Assembly: GCA_021464415.1 (NCBI GenBank) | Contig: CM038471.1 | Location: 75,870,414 to 75,934,413, forward strand | From: Lonicera japonica | Taxonomy: Eukaryota > Streptophyta > Magnoliopsida > Dipsacales > Caprifoliaceae | Reading direction: 5' to 3' | DNA length: 64,000 nt | In this document: positions 50,806 through 62,264 of the stretch, piece after piece | Numbering within the stretch: position 1 is the first letter of the stretch | How the letters are laid out: every line of letters begins with the position of its first letter | Made by a program: the position numbers and the translations under genes | The notes under the pieces: model-generated | What the model saw: the letters and a program-made list of their open reading frames with translations, nothing else | Told to the model about the DNA's origin: nothing | The model's database searches: none

Positions 50806-51634
50806 TGAGTGGTGCTATTTTGGAAACAGAGGCGCTCTTAGAAGGCAGCAAAAACAAGAATTTGGAAGAACAAGTATCAAGTAGTGATGGAGATGAACAA
50901 GTAACTGATGATGATGATGATGATATAATTATTGAGATCAATGATATCCCAGTAGATCCTCAGTCTCAGGTATTTTAATTATTCCAAAAAATTGCGCACT
51001 AATATCTAATACTAGGTTGATTTACTTTTGAAATTTCTAAAGAAGAGAGACATTTAAGGCCCGTTTGGTTGCGTTAATTACTTAATTTTAGAATTAGTTA
51101 GTTTTTGATTGAAAAATTGTGAATTTGTTCATTTATGAATAATTCAATTCTAATTCAAGTAGTGTTTGAAAAATTTAAATAAGAAATTCTGATTGTTAGA
51201 ATAAAAACGTGTTCTCTATTATTGTATATTATTTAAAATTTTGTCTAGATGTATCAACATCACATGTAAAAACTAGATCTTCTCGAAAAATAGAGTTGAA
51301 ATGAATTATCTAATTCTAAAATTAGGCAATTTCAAGTTTTACGTGAAAAGACTTAATTTGAGTTTTTGTGAATCAACTTGAATTATCATATTTATAATTG
51401 TTTAATTTACACAACCAAACATTATTAAATGAAAATGTAAATTATCTAATTCGCAATTTGAAAGACAACCAAATGGGCTCTTATGGTATGTCATGATCAT
51501 ATTTTTTCATTAACTAAGCTTCTTCTAAATCCTCTCCTCTCTCTTACTATGTGTATGACCAGATCATCAGCTCAGGTATTTCGTTTAACATATCATCTGC
51601 TCCACCAACAGATTGCTCCTCTCAAAGAGTAAGA
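50806..51634 (+). CDS. Unrecognised acidic protein, first two exons (3' part missing)
   Basis: Exon 1 (about 50806-50970) starts MSGAILETEALLEGSKNKNL, has a run of six aspartates followed by IIIEINDIPVDPQSQ, and ends CAG|GTATTT. A probable exon 2 (about 51564-51629) begins after ACCAG, continues in frame as IISSGISFNISSAPPTDCSS and ends at AGA|GTAAGA. The open frame through both, the codon texture and consensus splice sites support a real gene start. No catalytic motif or known domain is visible in these ~77 residues. A MITE sits in intron 1 and a copia retrotransposon begins 430 bp after exon 2, so any further exons lie beyond the window or were lost. I do not recognise the family. Confidence 0.5.
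51056..51484. mobile_element. MITE-like element in intron 1 of the acidic-protein gene
   Basis: Ends TAAGGCCCGTTTGGTTG and CAACCAAATGGGCTCTTA form an imperfect inverted repeat of about 17 bp. The AT-rich interior shows further inverted similarity (ACTTAATTTTAGAATTAG and CTAATTCTAAAATTAG). About 429 bp, non-coding. Confidence 0.75.
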
Positions 51635-52062
51635 TCTTTTTTTTTCCTTCATAGCTTTGAAATTAATTTTAATGAACTCGAGCTATTTTAGAGCAGGTTC
51701 AACTTACTTTAAAGTTGGCACAATGACTATAAAAGTAGAGCGAAATCTAAAATATTAATTTTAATTACGCGTTTTAGATTTTTAGTGCTCGCTAGAGGAC
51801 GTGTATCTCTTTGGTTGGGACTCTATTAATTAGAAGTTAAAATGAATTGTTCAACTTAAAATCAATGTTCGAAATTTCACAGCTTTATCTCTACAGTCAT
51901 CATGACAACTTTAGAGGAGACATATCGTCTTAGAGCATTCGCAAGAATCCAAACCATTAAGATAAGCATATCATGACTTTGTCATATAATACTGTGTTGA
52001 ATACTAGCCAAAGGATAAACTTAAACTTGACTAAGTTCCTAATCATATGGACAACTAATGTC

Positions 52063-52531
52063 TGTTGAAGTAGCAAACAGATATCTGTTGTCTATTTGGA
52101 ACCCATTATATATGTGTGTGTGTTTTGTTAAATTATTTATTTGGACTAGCATAGTTAGTATTATCTATTTGATACTCATATTAATTTATATGCCAAATAT
52201 TAGAGTATAATATTGTGGGTAGGCTTTCTTTTTGTATGGGGTCATTATAATGGGTAGGTGGATCCATTTATTTTAATATAAGGAAATGTCCTTATCTCTT
52301 TCCATTGTGTAGTGTAATTGACCCATTAAAATTGCACAAACCTTAAAAGCATTGTAAAATGAAGATAGTTTCTCTCTTCAATAGCAAACACAAAAACACG
52401 ACGACTATGGATTCATCTATATCAGGTAATCCTTAATTCTAATACTTATGCGTAATATTGATTGTTTATACATACTGCAATCTAGGATTATTACTCGAAA
52501 TTAATATAGCAAATATAGATCTTTGTTTTCA
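52063..52531 (+). repeat. 5' LTR of a Ty1-copia retrotransposon
   Basis: Starts TGTTGAAGTAGC and ends TTTGTTTTCA, directly followed by a primer site. The 469-bp size and TG..CA ends are typical for copia. A TATA-like ATTTTAATATAAGG lies at about 52271 and the downstream part has the R/U5 look. The matching 3' LTR is not in the window. Confidence 0.8.
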
Positions 52532-52546
52532 ATTGGTATCAGAGGA
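52532..52546 (+). promoter_or_regulatory. Copia primer binding site
   Basis: ATTGGTATCAGAGGA follows the LTR end and matches the initiator methionine tRNA primer site (TGGTATCAGAGC) used by plant copia elements, with one or two changes at its end. Confidence 0.8.
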
Positions 52547-53814
52547 GGTTAATCCTAATTTGTAGCTGTAAACAATATTTATCAATTGTTGTAATATTTT
52601 ATTATTATATATATACGTATACATATAAATGTATTGATATATATAATAGAAGCATATATATGTACTGCTATATAGTATATATATATATATTAATCGCATC
52701 GGTTTTTTTTTTTCATCATCCCACTTGCGGCTGTATACATATTTATACATATATATATATATATTTAATCGTACATAGTATATATATATTAATATGTTAA
52801 TCGCATATATATATATTAATCGTATATAGTATATATATTGATATATTAATCTCCATGGCTTATTTTTCTCCCTTAAGCCCTCCGTGCCTAATAGGAAGGA
52901 ATTGACTGTTTATTTTTCTCCATTGAGCTGTCCATGGAGTTTTCCTCCATTCAAAAGTTTTTTTTTTTTTTTTTTTGGTTTCGTGTTCAAAAGATCCAAA
53001 ATCCCGTTTTGATAAAAAAATAAAAAAGTAAATGTTGAGGAAGATGAACAAGGCCGGCGCGTGAACAACACAGTAAAATAGTAGACACCTCCTGCGCATG
53101 GTGGCGCGTGTGATTCTGCTTTGGTTCCTTATTTTGGCGCGTATGCTTCTATTATATTTATTTTGGTCCCTTGATTAATATTTTGTTTAATTTTCAAATA
53201 TTTAAAGATGCAGTAAATATCAATATTTAATAATATTTATTTTCTCTCTCTTATCGTTAAATATTAATTTATCCAGTAAATATTTAAATATTTGAAATAA
53301 ATATTGTAATCTCAGAATTTAATGATGAAATTATTTATGTGCGTTATTAGTATTATTAACTACCTTTTATATAATGTTTGGCTGTATAAATTATTTCGGT
53401 GTCGTCTCATGCTTTTAGCTTTATTTAATATTTAATTTTGGGATTGTTTGAGACTGTTTTAACATGTATGTGCGCTCACTTATCGTGGGACCAATCATGA
53501 CAAAATGTTAGTATTTATTGTGATTTTTAGATTTTATTTTGGGGATCATATTAATATTGCACTTACCCTATCGGTTAGTCCTTATTAATGTAAATCATAA
53601 GACTTATGATATTAATCGATTGTTATAGCTTTGGAGTTTAAATATCCTATCGATATTAGCTTCAAGGGCGTAATTTTAATGTTTGTGGGAGTTAGTTGTG
53701 CATTGTAATTTGGGACCCTTAGGCGGGATTACAATGGCATAAGTGCCGAATTGTGAATTCTGTTTAATTTGATATATATCGATATTCTTTTATATACCAG
53801 CATTGCCTATGTAA
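52547..53814 (+). other. Copia leader with AT-rich microsatellites
   Basis: Non-coding internal DNA between primer site and gag. It includes long (TA)n-type arrays at about 52604-52850 and a run of T at about 52958-52976. Such a 1.27-kb leader suggests expansion or small insertions in an old element. Confidence 0.6.
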
Positions 53815-54640
53815 ATGAATGCCTTAACTAGGCTAAATGGGACTAATTATGAGGACTACGTTGAGTCTCTGAGGCTATTTATTGATGTGTCTAACGTGGA
53901 TTTGGCCCTCACCGAGAGTGAGCCTGCTGAGCCCACGGCCACTTCTTCTACTGCATAGGGCAAAATATGAGAAATGGGGACACTCTAACAAGGTGTGTCT
54001 GATGACAATCAAATACACCATGGACAAGACAATCAAGGCGAGCATTCGCGACACTGATAATGCCAAAGAATTTCTCACGGATGTAGGTGAAAAGTTTAAG
54101 AAATTTGACAAGTCTGAAAAATCCACCTACCTCACTTTGTTGGCAAATACCAAATATGATGGTGTTAGTGGTGTTCATGAACATGTGATGACACTTGTCA
54201 ACAGGTTCAACCAGCTGAAATCTATGAAAGTGGAGTTGGGAGAGGATTTTCTAGTTTGGCAGGTCTTTCAATCTCTTCCGGCTCAATTTGATGTTCTAAG
54301 AACTTCATATAATGCCTAAAAGAATGAATGGAGTATTGATCAGAAGATTTCCATTCTCTCTCAGGAAGAGGAGAATATGAAAAAGGGAAAGCCTCATAGT
54401 GTGCAATTCACTTATCACAATAGTAATGATCGACAAAAAGAAATTCTATAAGAACAAGGCTAAGAATTTCCAGTTTAAGAAGAAGGGAAATAACAACTCT
54501 AGGGAACATTCTGGATAGGCTTCTGGTCAGCATTCTGGTCAAAATTTTGGGGAAGTTTCTGGAAAGCTTAAATCTAAATTCAATGGTAAGTGTAAATTTT
54601 GTGACACACATAGGCATAAGCAAGCTGATTGTTAGAAGTT
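53815..54640 (+). pseudogene. Copia gag (UBN2-type), broken
   Basis: Starts MNALTRLNGTNYEDYVESLR, a typical copia gag N-terminus. A stop and +1 frameshift occur near 53956, after which VCLMTIKYTMDKTIKASI and the rest of the capsid-like domain continue to a stop at 54317. After a further shift a CCHC zinc knuckle is visible (C-X2-C-X4-H-X4-C, 54591-54632), immediately followed by a stop codon. Not functional. Confidence 0.8.
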
Positions 54641-54659
54641 TAAAAATTGGCTTGAGAAG

Positions 54660-56223
54660 AAGAAAGGTAAACCCCTAACTCTAGTATGTTTTGAATCAAA
54701 TATTGTTGATGTACTTTCTTATACGTGGTGGTTAGATACTAGCGCAACTATTCATGTTTCAAACTCCTTGCAGGAGTTCAGAAGCAGGCGGAGGCCAAGT
54801 GTGGGAGAAATGGTGATCATTGTTGATAATGGAACTAGTGTGGCAGTTGAGCATTTAGGAGTTGTCTGTTTAAATTTGTCTACGGGACATGTTTTAATTT
54901 TAAAGGATACTGTTTATGTTCCTTTTATGAGAATAAATTTGATTTATATTTCTGTGTTGGATAGTTGTGGCTACTCTTTCCATTTTAGTAATAAAAAGGT
55001 TTCCTTGTTTTATGATTCAGCTGTTGTTGGTTCTGGGATTTTATGTGATGGTTTGTATATGTTGGATGTTCATTCTATTCCCGATGAGCAACAAACTTCG
55101 GTTGTCAACACGGTTGTTGGAAAGAAACGTGGTAAGGTTACTAAAAACTCTTTCATGTTGTGGCATAAACGCTTAGGACATATATCAATGAAGAGGATGC
55201 AGAGATTAATCAAATAAGGTATTCTGCATAGTTTAGATTTTTCTGATTTTGATACATGTGTTGATTGCATAAAGGGGAAACTTACTGCTAAAGATAGAAA
55301 ATGAGGGGTTACCAGAAAAGAGAAAGTATTACAGTTGATTCATACATATATTTGTGGACCTCTTACTTCTGTTGCTATGGTTGGTTTTAGGTATTTCATT
55401 ATTTTCATTGACAATTTCTCTAGGTATGGTTGAATAGATTTGTTTCATGAGAAATCTGAATCTTTGGATGCCTTTAAGACATTCAAAGCTGCTGCTGAAT
55501 TGAAACTTGGTAAGAAGATCAAGTGTGTAAGGTGTGATAGGGGAGGTAAATTTTATGGAAGATATGATGAAACTGGCAGAAATCTCGGTCCATTTGCTAG
55601 ATTCTTATATAATTGCGGTATTGAGGCACAATATACTATGCCTAGCACACCTCAACAAAATGGGGTTGTTGAAAGGCGGAACCGTACCCTTATGGACATG
55701 GTAAGATGTATGCTTAGCCATTCGACTCTTCCAAAGTTCTTGTGGGGCGATGCTTTGAAAACGGATGCATACATCCTGAACCATATTCTAAGCAAATCTA
55801 TTGCCAAGCCTCCTTCTGAGCTGATGTCCGAAAAAAGCCGAGTTTGAAGTATTTTCGTGTTTGGGGATGTAAAGCAGAAGTAAAGCTGTATAATCCATTA
55901 TTTCATTGGGTATTGCATTGGCATAAGAGGATCTAGATTTTATTATCCTTCAATATTACTAGAGTCATTAAATCTGATCGAGCAGTTTATTTTGAGAATG
56001 AGTTGGAGTATAATGAGAGCCTAATGCTACGCACTATTGATTTTAGAGATGATAGTGTTGTTATTCCTAAACCTTTTGTTCCCCTTTCAGTGAAAGAAGC
56101 ACCTGTTCTTGCTCATGATGATAATGTTGATCCTATCAACGATGTTAATCTTCTTCAACAATAAGTTGATAATGATAAACAAGATCAAGTTGAAGACTTA
56201 GTTCCACCTAGAAGATCAGAGAG
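54660..56223 (+). pseudogene. Copia pol, protease and integrase part, broken
   Basis: Protease-like sequence begins near 54720 with WWLDTSATIHVSNS; the active site reads DTSA where D(S/T)GA is expected. The GAG-pre-integrase region has WHKRLGHISMKRMQRLIK (about 55162) and a later C..C pair. The integrase core shows [16 protein letters not shown] and [16 protein letters not shown] (the catalytic D, D and E). Several stops and frameshifts (about 55215, 55304, 55431, 55845, 56162) break it. The linker reads PPRRSE at 56203-56221, where an insertion starts. Confidence 0.85.
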
Positions 56224-56835
56224 TGATTAAGCCAAAATATTGCATTTTTATACGTATTTAGGTGGCTTAATATGCATGAATTTGATTCTAATTATCCTAA
56301 ATTGTTAAGAATTGAGTTTAATCATGAAATAGGATAATATGTTTGTTTATAGTGCATTTTACCCTTTTTACAGGTTAAAAATGAATAAGAACGAATCCGA
56401 AAGCAAATTCTCCTAAAGTTAATCATTGCTGGTTAAATTCGGAGCTAAATTGAATTCAAGAAGTGAACCGGAAGCAAAACCCAAGCTCAAGCATGAAGGG
56501 AGTAGATGGAATAGACTAAGAGAAGCCGAAAAATCATCCCAAGCAAAGAAAAAGTCATTTAAATCAATTCGAAAAATTTTCGGATGAAGAAAAAAGATCC
56601 ACCCCGCGCGTTGCCTCTGTTCCAGCCAATTATGGTATTTATTCGTGTAGAATCTGAAGAAAAATCCTGATATAAAAGTTGTAGATCTTTGAGTTAGCTA
56701 CACGTGGGCGAAAACTTTACGTCAATTGGAGTTTGGAGCGCAAAGTTATGGCTGAAATACGAATAGTGCGTTGGATGAGCAGATTCCTGCGCGAATGAAT
56801 AAATTAATTGAAGGTGCAAAATTTTTTCGAAAGTG

Positions 56836-56907
56836 GGCCTAGCCTAGATGGTTTGCATGAGAAATGCTCTCCTTGTGGTCTCGGGTTCAAATCCCGTGCG
56901 CTACAAT
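56836..56907 (+). ncRNA. tRNA-like / SINE-head sequence within the LTR insertion
   Basis: A-box TAGCCTAGATGG (56840-56851) and B-box GGTTCAAATCC (56884-56894) are near-perfect, 32 bp apart. The T-arm CGGGTTCAAATCCCG is well formed, but the acceptor stem has mismatches (about 5 of 7 pairs) and the anticodon arm is not convincing. It therefore looks like a pseudo-tRNA or the 5' head of a SINE that became part of the LTR, not a working tRNA gene. Confidence 0.5.
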
Positions 56908-57668
56908 ATATTTTTGGTCAATTTTCAAGCTCTAAATTAAGCCAAGCCCATAACTCATTAGCACACCTAATTAAATTAGATTTATAATATATATATAAAT
57001 CAATCATCATCATCACGTAGCAGCCGAGCAGCCACAACAGCAGCCCCAGCCGTGCCTCTCTCTCCCTTTTTCTTCATTTTTTTTTCTCTCTCCATTTTTT
57101 TTTCTTTAATTAAATTTTCTTTTGCAACATTAAAGCTTTGTTTGTACTACTTCTATTATTTTTCTTTGGTGTTAATTCGAAGTTGGGACGAAGGATTTGA
57201 GTTAATTATTGAAGATTAATTTCAGAATTTAATTGTTGGTCTACGCGCGTACTTCAATTCCATGTTTTTTAATTTTATTTACTGCTTTATTAATTCTTAG
57301 TATAAATTGTGCATGCTTATGATTTTATTTAGATTTCAATTTATGAATTTATGTAGGATGTTTTATTTAATTAGTTTATTGAGCATGAATTTATTAGATA
57401 TGTTTGGTTAGTTCGTTAGTTAGGGGTCCGTAAGGAATGGGTATGCTGACGTAGTAATTTTTCATACCCGAATTTAATTCTAATTAATTTTTCATTGGTT
57501 AATAGGTCATTATAAATTTGATTTTTATTAAATTATTATCCTAGTATGCTAATCACATATTTTTATAATAAATTTAATAAAATCTTTCCGACAAAAGAAC
57601 TAAACTAGTTTGAATCATTATTTTTGCGCTAAACCCTAACTCGTCGAGTTAGAGAGCGATCTATACTC

Positions 57669-57780
57669 TCTAAATTAATTGGTTATGTATCTTTTTAATT
57701 TCAAACTAAATTAATTGGTTATGTATCTTTTTAATTTCAAACTAAATTAATTGGTTATGTATCTTTTTAATTTCAAACTA
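57669..57780. repeat. Three-copy tandem repeat, 36-bp unit
   Basis: CTAAATTAATTGGTTATGTA then TCTTTTTAATTTCAAA repeats three times without change, inside the LTR insertion. Exact copies suggest recent expansion or gene conversion. Confidence 0.92.
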
Positions 57781-58616
57781 GAGCGCGCTGTTTTCGGTAG
57801 TATTTTTAATCTTTACTTTTTGATACCGAAATTACCAATTTTGTGTTTCCACCACCATTTTTAGTTCAAATTTGATTTTAATCATGTTTTAAACTATTTG
57901 AATTAAATTATGGCTTTTACTTAATATTTCTAAACTCACTTTTAATAAAAGGTTTTGTAGTGTCAAGCACTACTTCACTTTAATAAACAAGTGTTTTCGG
58001 TAAAATTAAGTACTGCGAATTGATTCCATAGTGAGTATTTGTACGTATAGTTCATGTCATGCATGAATTATTGCAAAAAATATGAGTTTATGAGATCAAT
58101 TAGCTTGTGAAAATTAGGCTGATTTTTAAAGAAAAATTAATTAGAAAAGGATTTCCGGTCCACCGAATTGCCCGTTGTGTTGCCCGAAACTTATGGATAC
58201 CCCTAGTGCTTTTTATTCTTAATTTTAATTAAAGTTTGTCATGCGTTTAATTAATTTAGCACGCTGTTTTTATTATTTATTTAATTTAGCTTTATTCCAT
58301 GTTTTTCTTATGTTAATTTAGTTTCTGTTAGCATAGTAATGTTTCGCTACCTTTAGGTTTAGTTTCATTTGAATGTTTTATTTAGTTATATTGCCTTTAG
58401 TTAGTTTAGTTATTGATTCTCATTCCATTCCCTCCATATTTCATCTTTTCTTTATTTTTCTCTTCTTCCTTTTGAAAAAAAAATTTCTTAGTCAAAGAAC
58501 TACTCTCCTCCTCGTGGATCGACCTTGGACTTACCGAGTTTTTATTACCTGACCGACCACCTGCACTTGGGTGTAATAACTCGCGTTGTTTTCGCGTAAT
58601 CAAGTTTTTGGCCTCC

Positions 58617-59042
58617 TAAGCTTACAGGGACCACTAAATTTAGAGATTATTTCATTTATCTACAGGCACATGAATTTTCTTCAAGTGGGGATTCGAATCC
58701 TATTTCTTTTCAAGAGGCTATTTCTAGCTCTTCCAATTCTCAGTGGTTAAAAGCCATTAAGGAAGAACTGGCATCAATGAGAAAGAATAATGTTTGGGAG
58801 TTGGTGGAATTACTTGCAGCCTATAAGGCTGTTGGATGCAAGTAGGTTTTCAAGACCAAACGGGATATTAAGGGCAATATAGAAAGGTACAAGGCCAGAC
58901 TTGTTGCTAAAGGATATAATCAAAGAGAATGCATTGATTATAAGGAGACATTTTTCCCAGTTTCTACCAAAGACTCATTTCGAGTTGTGATGGCACTGGT
59001 GGCTCATTTCGACTTAGAGCTGCATCAGATAGATGTTAAAAC
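58617..59042 (+). pseudogene. Copia pol, start of reverse transcriptase, truncated
   Basis: Resumes the copia frame as KLTGTTKFRDYFIYLQAHEF, then WLKAIKEELASMRKNNVWEL, RYKARLVAKGYNQ and FDLELHQIDVKT, the N-terminal RT fingers. An in-frame stop lies at 58842-58844 (a tryptophan position in relatives). The frame is cut at 59042 by a second insertion, before the YVDD active site. The rest of pol and the 3' LTR are beyond the window. Confidence 0.85.
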
Positions 59043-59824
59043 TAGGGGTGTGCACGGTCCGGTTGATCGGACTGAATGGCATAGGACTGGACCGGACATT
59101 TCAATCCTAAAAATTCAAAGATCGGACCGGACAGAAATGCTTGTTAAGACCGGACCATACCGAACCGGACCAGTTCGGTCTGGTCAGTCCATTCGGTCTA
59201 GGCTTTTTTTTAGGCCCAAGAGTTGTATTAAGATTAAAATAAAATAAAATTTGTGCAACAATAATATGAATTTTAAGCTTAATTTTCTGCACAAAGATAG
59301 CTTCAAAAAAACAACAAAAACAGTTTATATAAATTGCTTTTTTCGCAGCAGTAAAAATAAATTTATATGGAATTTTTCCGTAGCACTAATACGCAGAAAC
59401 TACATGAAAAACAACACCTAATACGCAGTACAGCAACAATAAAAAATAGCTTTACAGTAATAAAAAACTGAGTTTGGCCACAAGAACAAAGTTGGAAAAT
59501 ACAAATAGAACTTAGACTAGTCCATACTCACTAGTTGCTACAAAGTCCATACTTAATAAAAATACAAAGTCCATACTTAATTACGAAGTCCTTATTACAA
59601 ATCCATACTTAATAAAATTACAAAGTACTTCCATAATTCCATAGTTCCATACAAAGTCCATACTTAAAATTAAAGAAAAATAATAGTATAAAAACTATAA
59701 CATAAGAGTGTAAATAGCATCTTCAAAGTGTCAAATACTCAAACCATCTTCAAACAATCTTCAAATATTCATATCTACCAATTCTGAAATTTAAGACAAA
59801 TAAATATTATAAATTGACATATGA

Positions 59825-62259
59825 TGTAACACCCCCGCTTTAATGTACAGGATAACGCCTGTAATTAAGCCTGGAGCGTTATTAACCTACCTTAGTAAGA
59901 CTAAGATAGGTATATAGAAAGAAATAAGTCAACAACAACAGATATAGCAAGTATCACGCTGCATAGGGTATCAAACATATTATACATTCCAGCATGTATC
60001 AAGTACACATAATCCAAACCATATGAATAACCAAAGTATATAAACTCCTCGGGCTAGCCGTGGCTTCCCGGAAAAATATACATACATCACAGTAAACCAA
60101 AATATACACGTAGTATCAGAGCCTCTATATCGTTCCTGACCCGGTCGTGTCATTGTCCTCGTGGGACTCGTGAGTACCTGAAATATTTTTAAAGAAAAAT
60201 CGGGGTGAGCCATTTGCTCAGTAGGGGGTACCAGGCATATGTTTAAAAACAAGTTTGTAAACATATATTTTTTTTAGACCATGGTAATATCAATAATATC
60301 AACAGAAAATTCAAAATTCATCAAGTGATCATGCATGAACATACTAATGCAGGTTACCTCCCGTGTCAACCGATTTCCGTATAATAGAAAGCATGAGTGA
60401 TGAATAGATTCCACTGCTGCCAAGATATGATAATCTGGGATCAATTGTCCCGATCCCACACAAGTATAGATAACAATAGCCCTGGGATCATTCACCCCGA
60501 TCCCATATAAATACAGATAATCGCAAAACCATAGTGCCTTGCCAATTTGCCTAGGTTCCCGGGCTCCACACCGGTGGCTTATAGGCGGCCAAACGTTGCT
60601 ACCCTAGGGGTTTAGGGATTTTCAACCCAAGGGCACCGAGCCCTACTTATTTTCCCATCCCGGCAAGCACTATACATTCACACCAATAGTCATTTTCCGA
60701 GAGACACAAGTTCTCTGAATCAATATGATATGATATAGGCCTTTCATGAGATAACTTGCCAAGTCAGAAATCACGAATCCACGAGTCCATCCAAGAACTT
60801 GCCATAAGAGTTTTCGGCCTTTGGTTGACACAATGATGACATGTATATATGTATATCGTGCATAACATGATAATAGTGCATATGAAGCAATATATGCCAT
60901 ATATACTCTAACCAATTCATCCATATATCATTTGACATGGAGAATTTACCAATAAACCACTTTCATAATCAATATCATACATACAATCAAGAGATATCTC
61001 ATTTGGTTCAATTAACTCTCCATACCAAGTATGTATGGCATATATCGCCTCGAATCAAGTATTCTTAATCATCAAATATTAACATAGTAACCCCTTTCAT
61101 TAACCAAATGAATTTACTCAAATTATGGAGTGGACTTTGGAATATTTAAGAAAGTATTCAAGATTCCCGCGTAGGAATCAATACCGCACACCAATCTTGT
61201 AAAATTCACCAAAAATTCATTCCTTATCCTTTTTAGGTAATTCCAAAGCCATAAGTTAGGTATTAAACTATATTTTAAAATACATACTTGATACTTCACT
61301 TTTATCATTACCAATCTGCCCAGATTTAGTCAAACCAGTGGTCAAAATAACTACCGATTTCAATAATCGAGCAAGAACCCAACATATGTGTATAAACTTA
61401 TTTAAAAACATATAAACAAGTTTATGAAGTGTCAAAAACCAAGAAAATACCCCTACCTCAGTTTATGAGTGAAAAAGAAGAAGGAAATTTGATGCTTCAA
61501 GCTTCCCCAAAGAGTCCTCAAGGTAGAAGATGATGAATAGCATGCTAAGAAGTGTTTCGGATGTTTTTCGATGTGTAATCCTTCGATCGGAAGTGAAAAT
61601 AGGTAAGATACGCTAAAAAACACCTATCTTTCTCTCTCTAGAACTCTCTAGAATTTAGTGGAAGTTGCTGGTTCGAAAATGGTTGAAAAATGGCTTAAAA
61701 CGAGCTAAAACCGACTTTAAGTCGGTTGCTACAGTAACCGCGCGTGGGTTTTTGGTTCTGGAGCACTGTTTTTGTTTTGGCCATAACTTTTGACTCGGAA
61801 CTCCGATTGAGCCGTTCTTTATGTCCACGAAAAGGTATTTCAAAGTTCTAAAACTTTATAAGAGGAAGTTTTCTCAAATTATGGACACATTTTTCCAAAA
61901 AATTCACCGAAGACAGCGCTCTGCCGAATACTATTAAACAACCAGAATTTAGCGATGGGCCTACTTCGCGCCCTGTTTTGATCCACAAGGAGTACGAATT
62001 AGCTTTCGGCCAAAACACGAAAGTTGTAGAATGATGCAAATACCAGAGATATACGCGAGCAAAACTTCAATCGGATAAATAACAGAGGAATTACGATAGC
62101 CCAAAGTCAGCTCAAATTAACGAATCACAAAGAACCCAAAACTTCCTATTTACCAACCGAAATTCATTCGGACCACCCGAATTATAAAAAGATCATTCTC
62201 ATATATATAAAAGAGTTAATATAACATAATTAACATTAATTAAAATACATAATGTTACA
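59825..62259 (+). mobile_element. Solo LTR, 2.4 kb, with 5-bp target duplication
   Basis: Begins TGTAACACCCCCGCTTTAAT and ends ACATAATGTTACA, flanked on both sides by TATGA (59820-59824 and 62260-62264). TG..CA ends, the TGTAACACCC start and a perfect 5-bp duplication are diagnostic of LTR-retrotransposon insertion followed by LTR-LTR recombination. The interior includes GGGGTGAGCCATTTGCTCAG (about 60202), known to me from plant LTR repeats. Open frames here (60-94 codons) are not recognisable proteins. Confidence 0.85.
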
Positions 62260-62264
62260 TATGA

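Larger units (their letters stand above)
56224..58612 (+). mobile_element. LTR-type insertion inside copia pol (Athila/Tat-like LTR)
   Basis: Copia similarity stops at 56223 and resumes at about 58617. The insert starts TGATTAAGCCAAAATATTGC. Its right end GTGGATCGACCTTGGACTTA, ACCTGCACTTGGGTG and TCAAGTTTTTGGC is what I know from the 3' end of Athila/Tat-type gypsy LTRs and the start of their primer site (TTTTTGGCGCCG). The primer site is cut after TTTTTGGC, and no 5-bp target duplication is seen, so it looks like a 5' LTR left by a deletion rather than a clean solo LTR. No coding capacity. Confidence 0.6.

Noticed and set aside
52604..52850. Replication origin or matrix-attachment region from the long TA-rich arrays
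   Set aside because: Pure AT richness in a decaying retrotransposon leader is not evidence for either; no supporting motif set was seen.
54768..55217. Independent host protein gene
   Set aside because: The residues are the copia protease to pre-integrase region (WHKRLGHIS motif) between other pol fragments.
56836..56907. Functional tRNA gene
   Set aside because: Acceptor stem mismatches and no convincing anticodon arm; the sequence lies inside a repeat.
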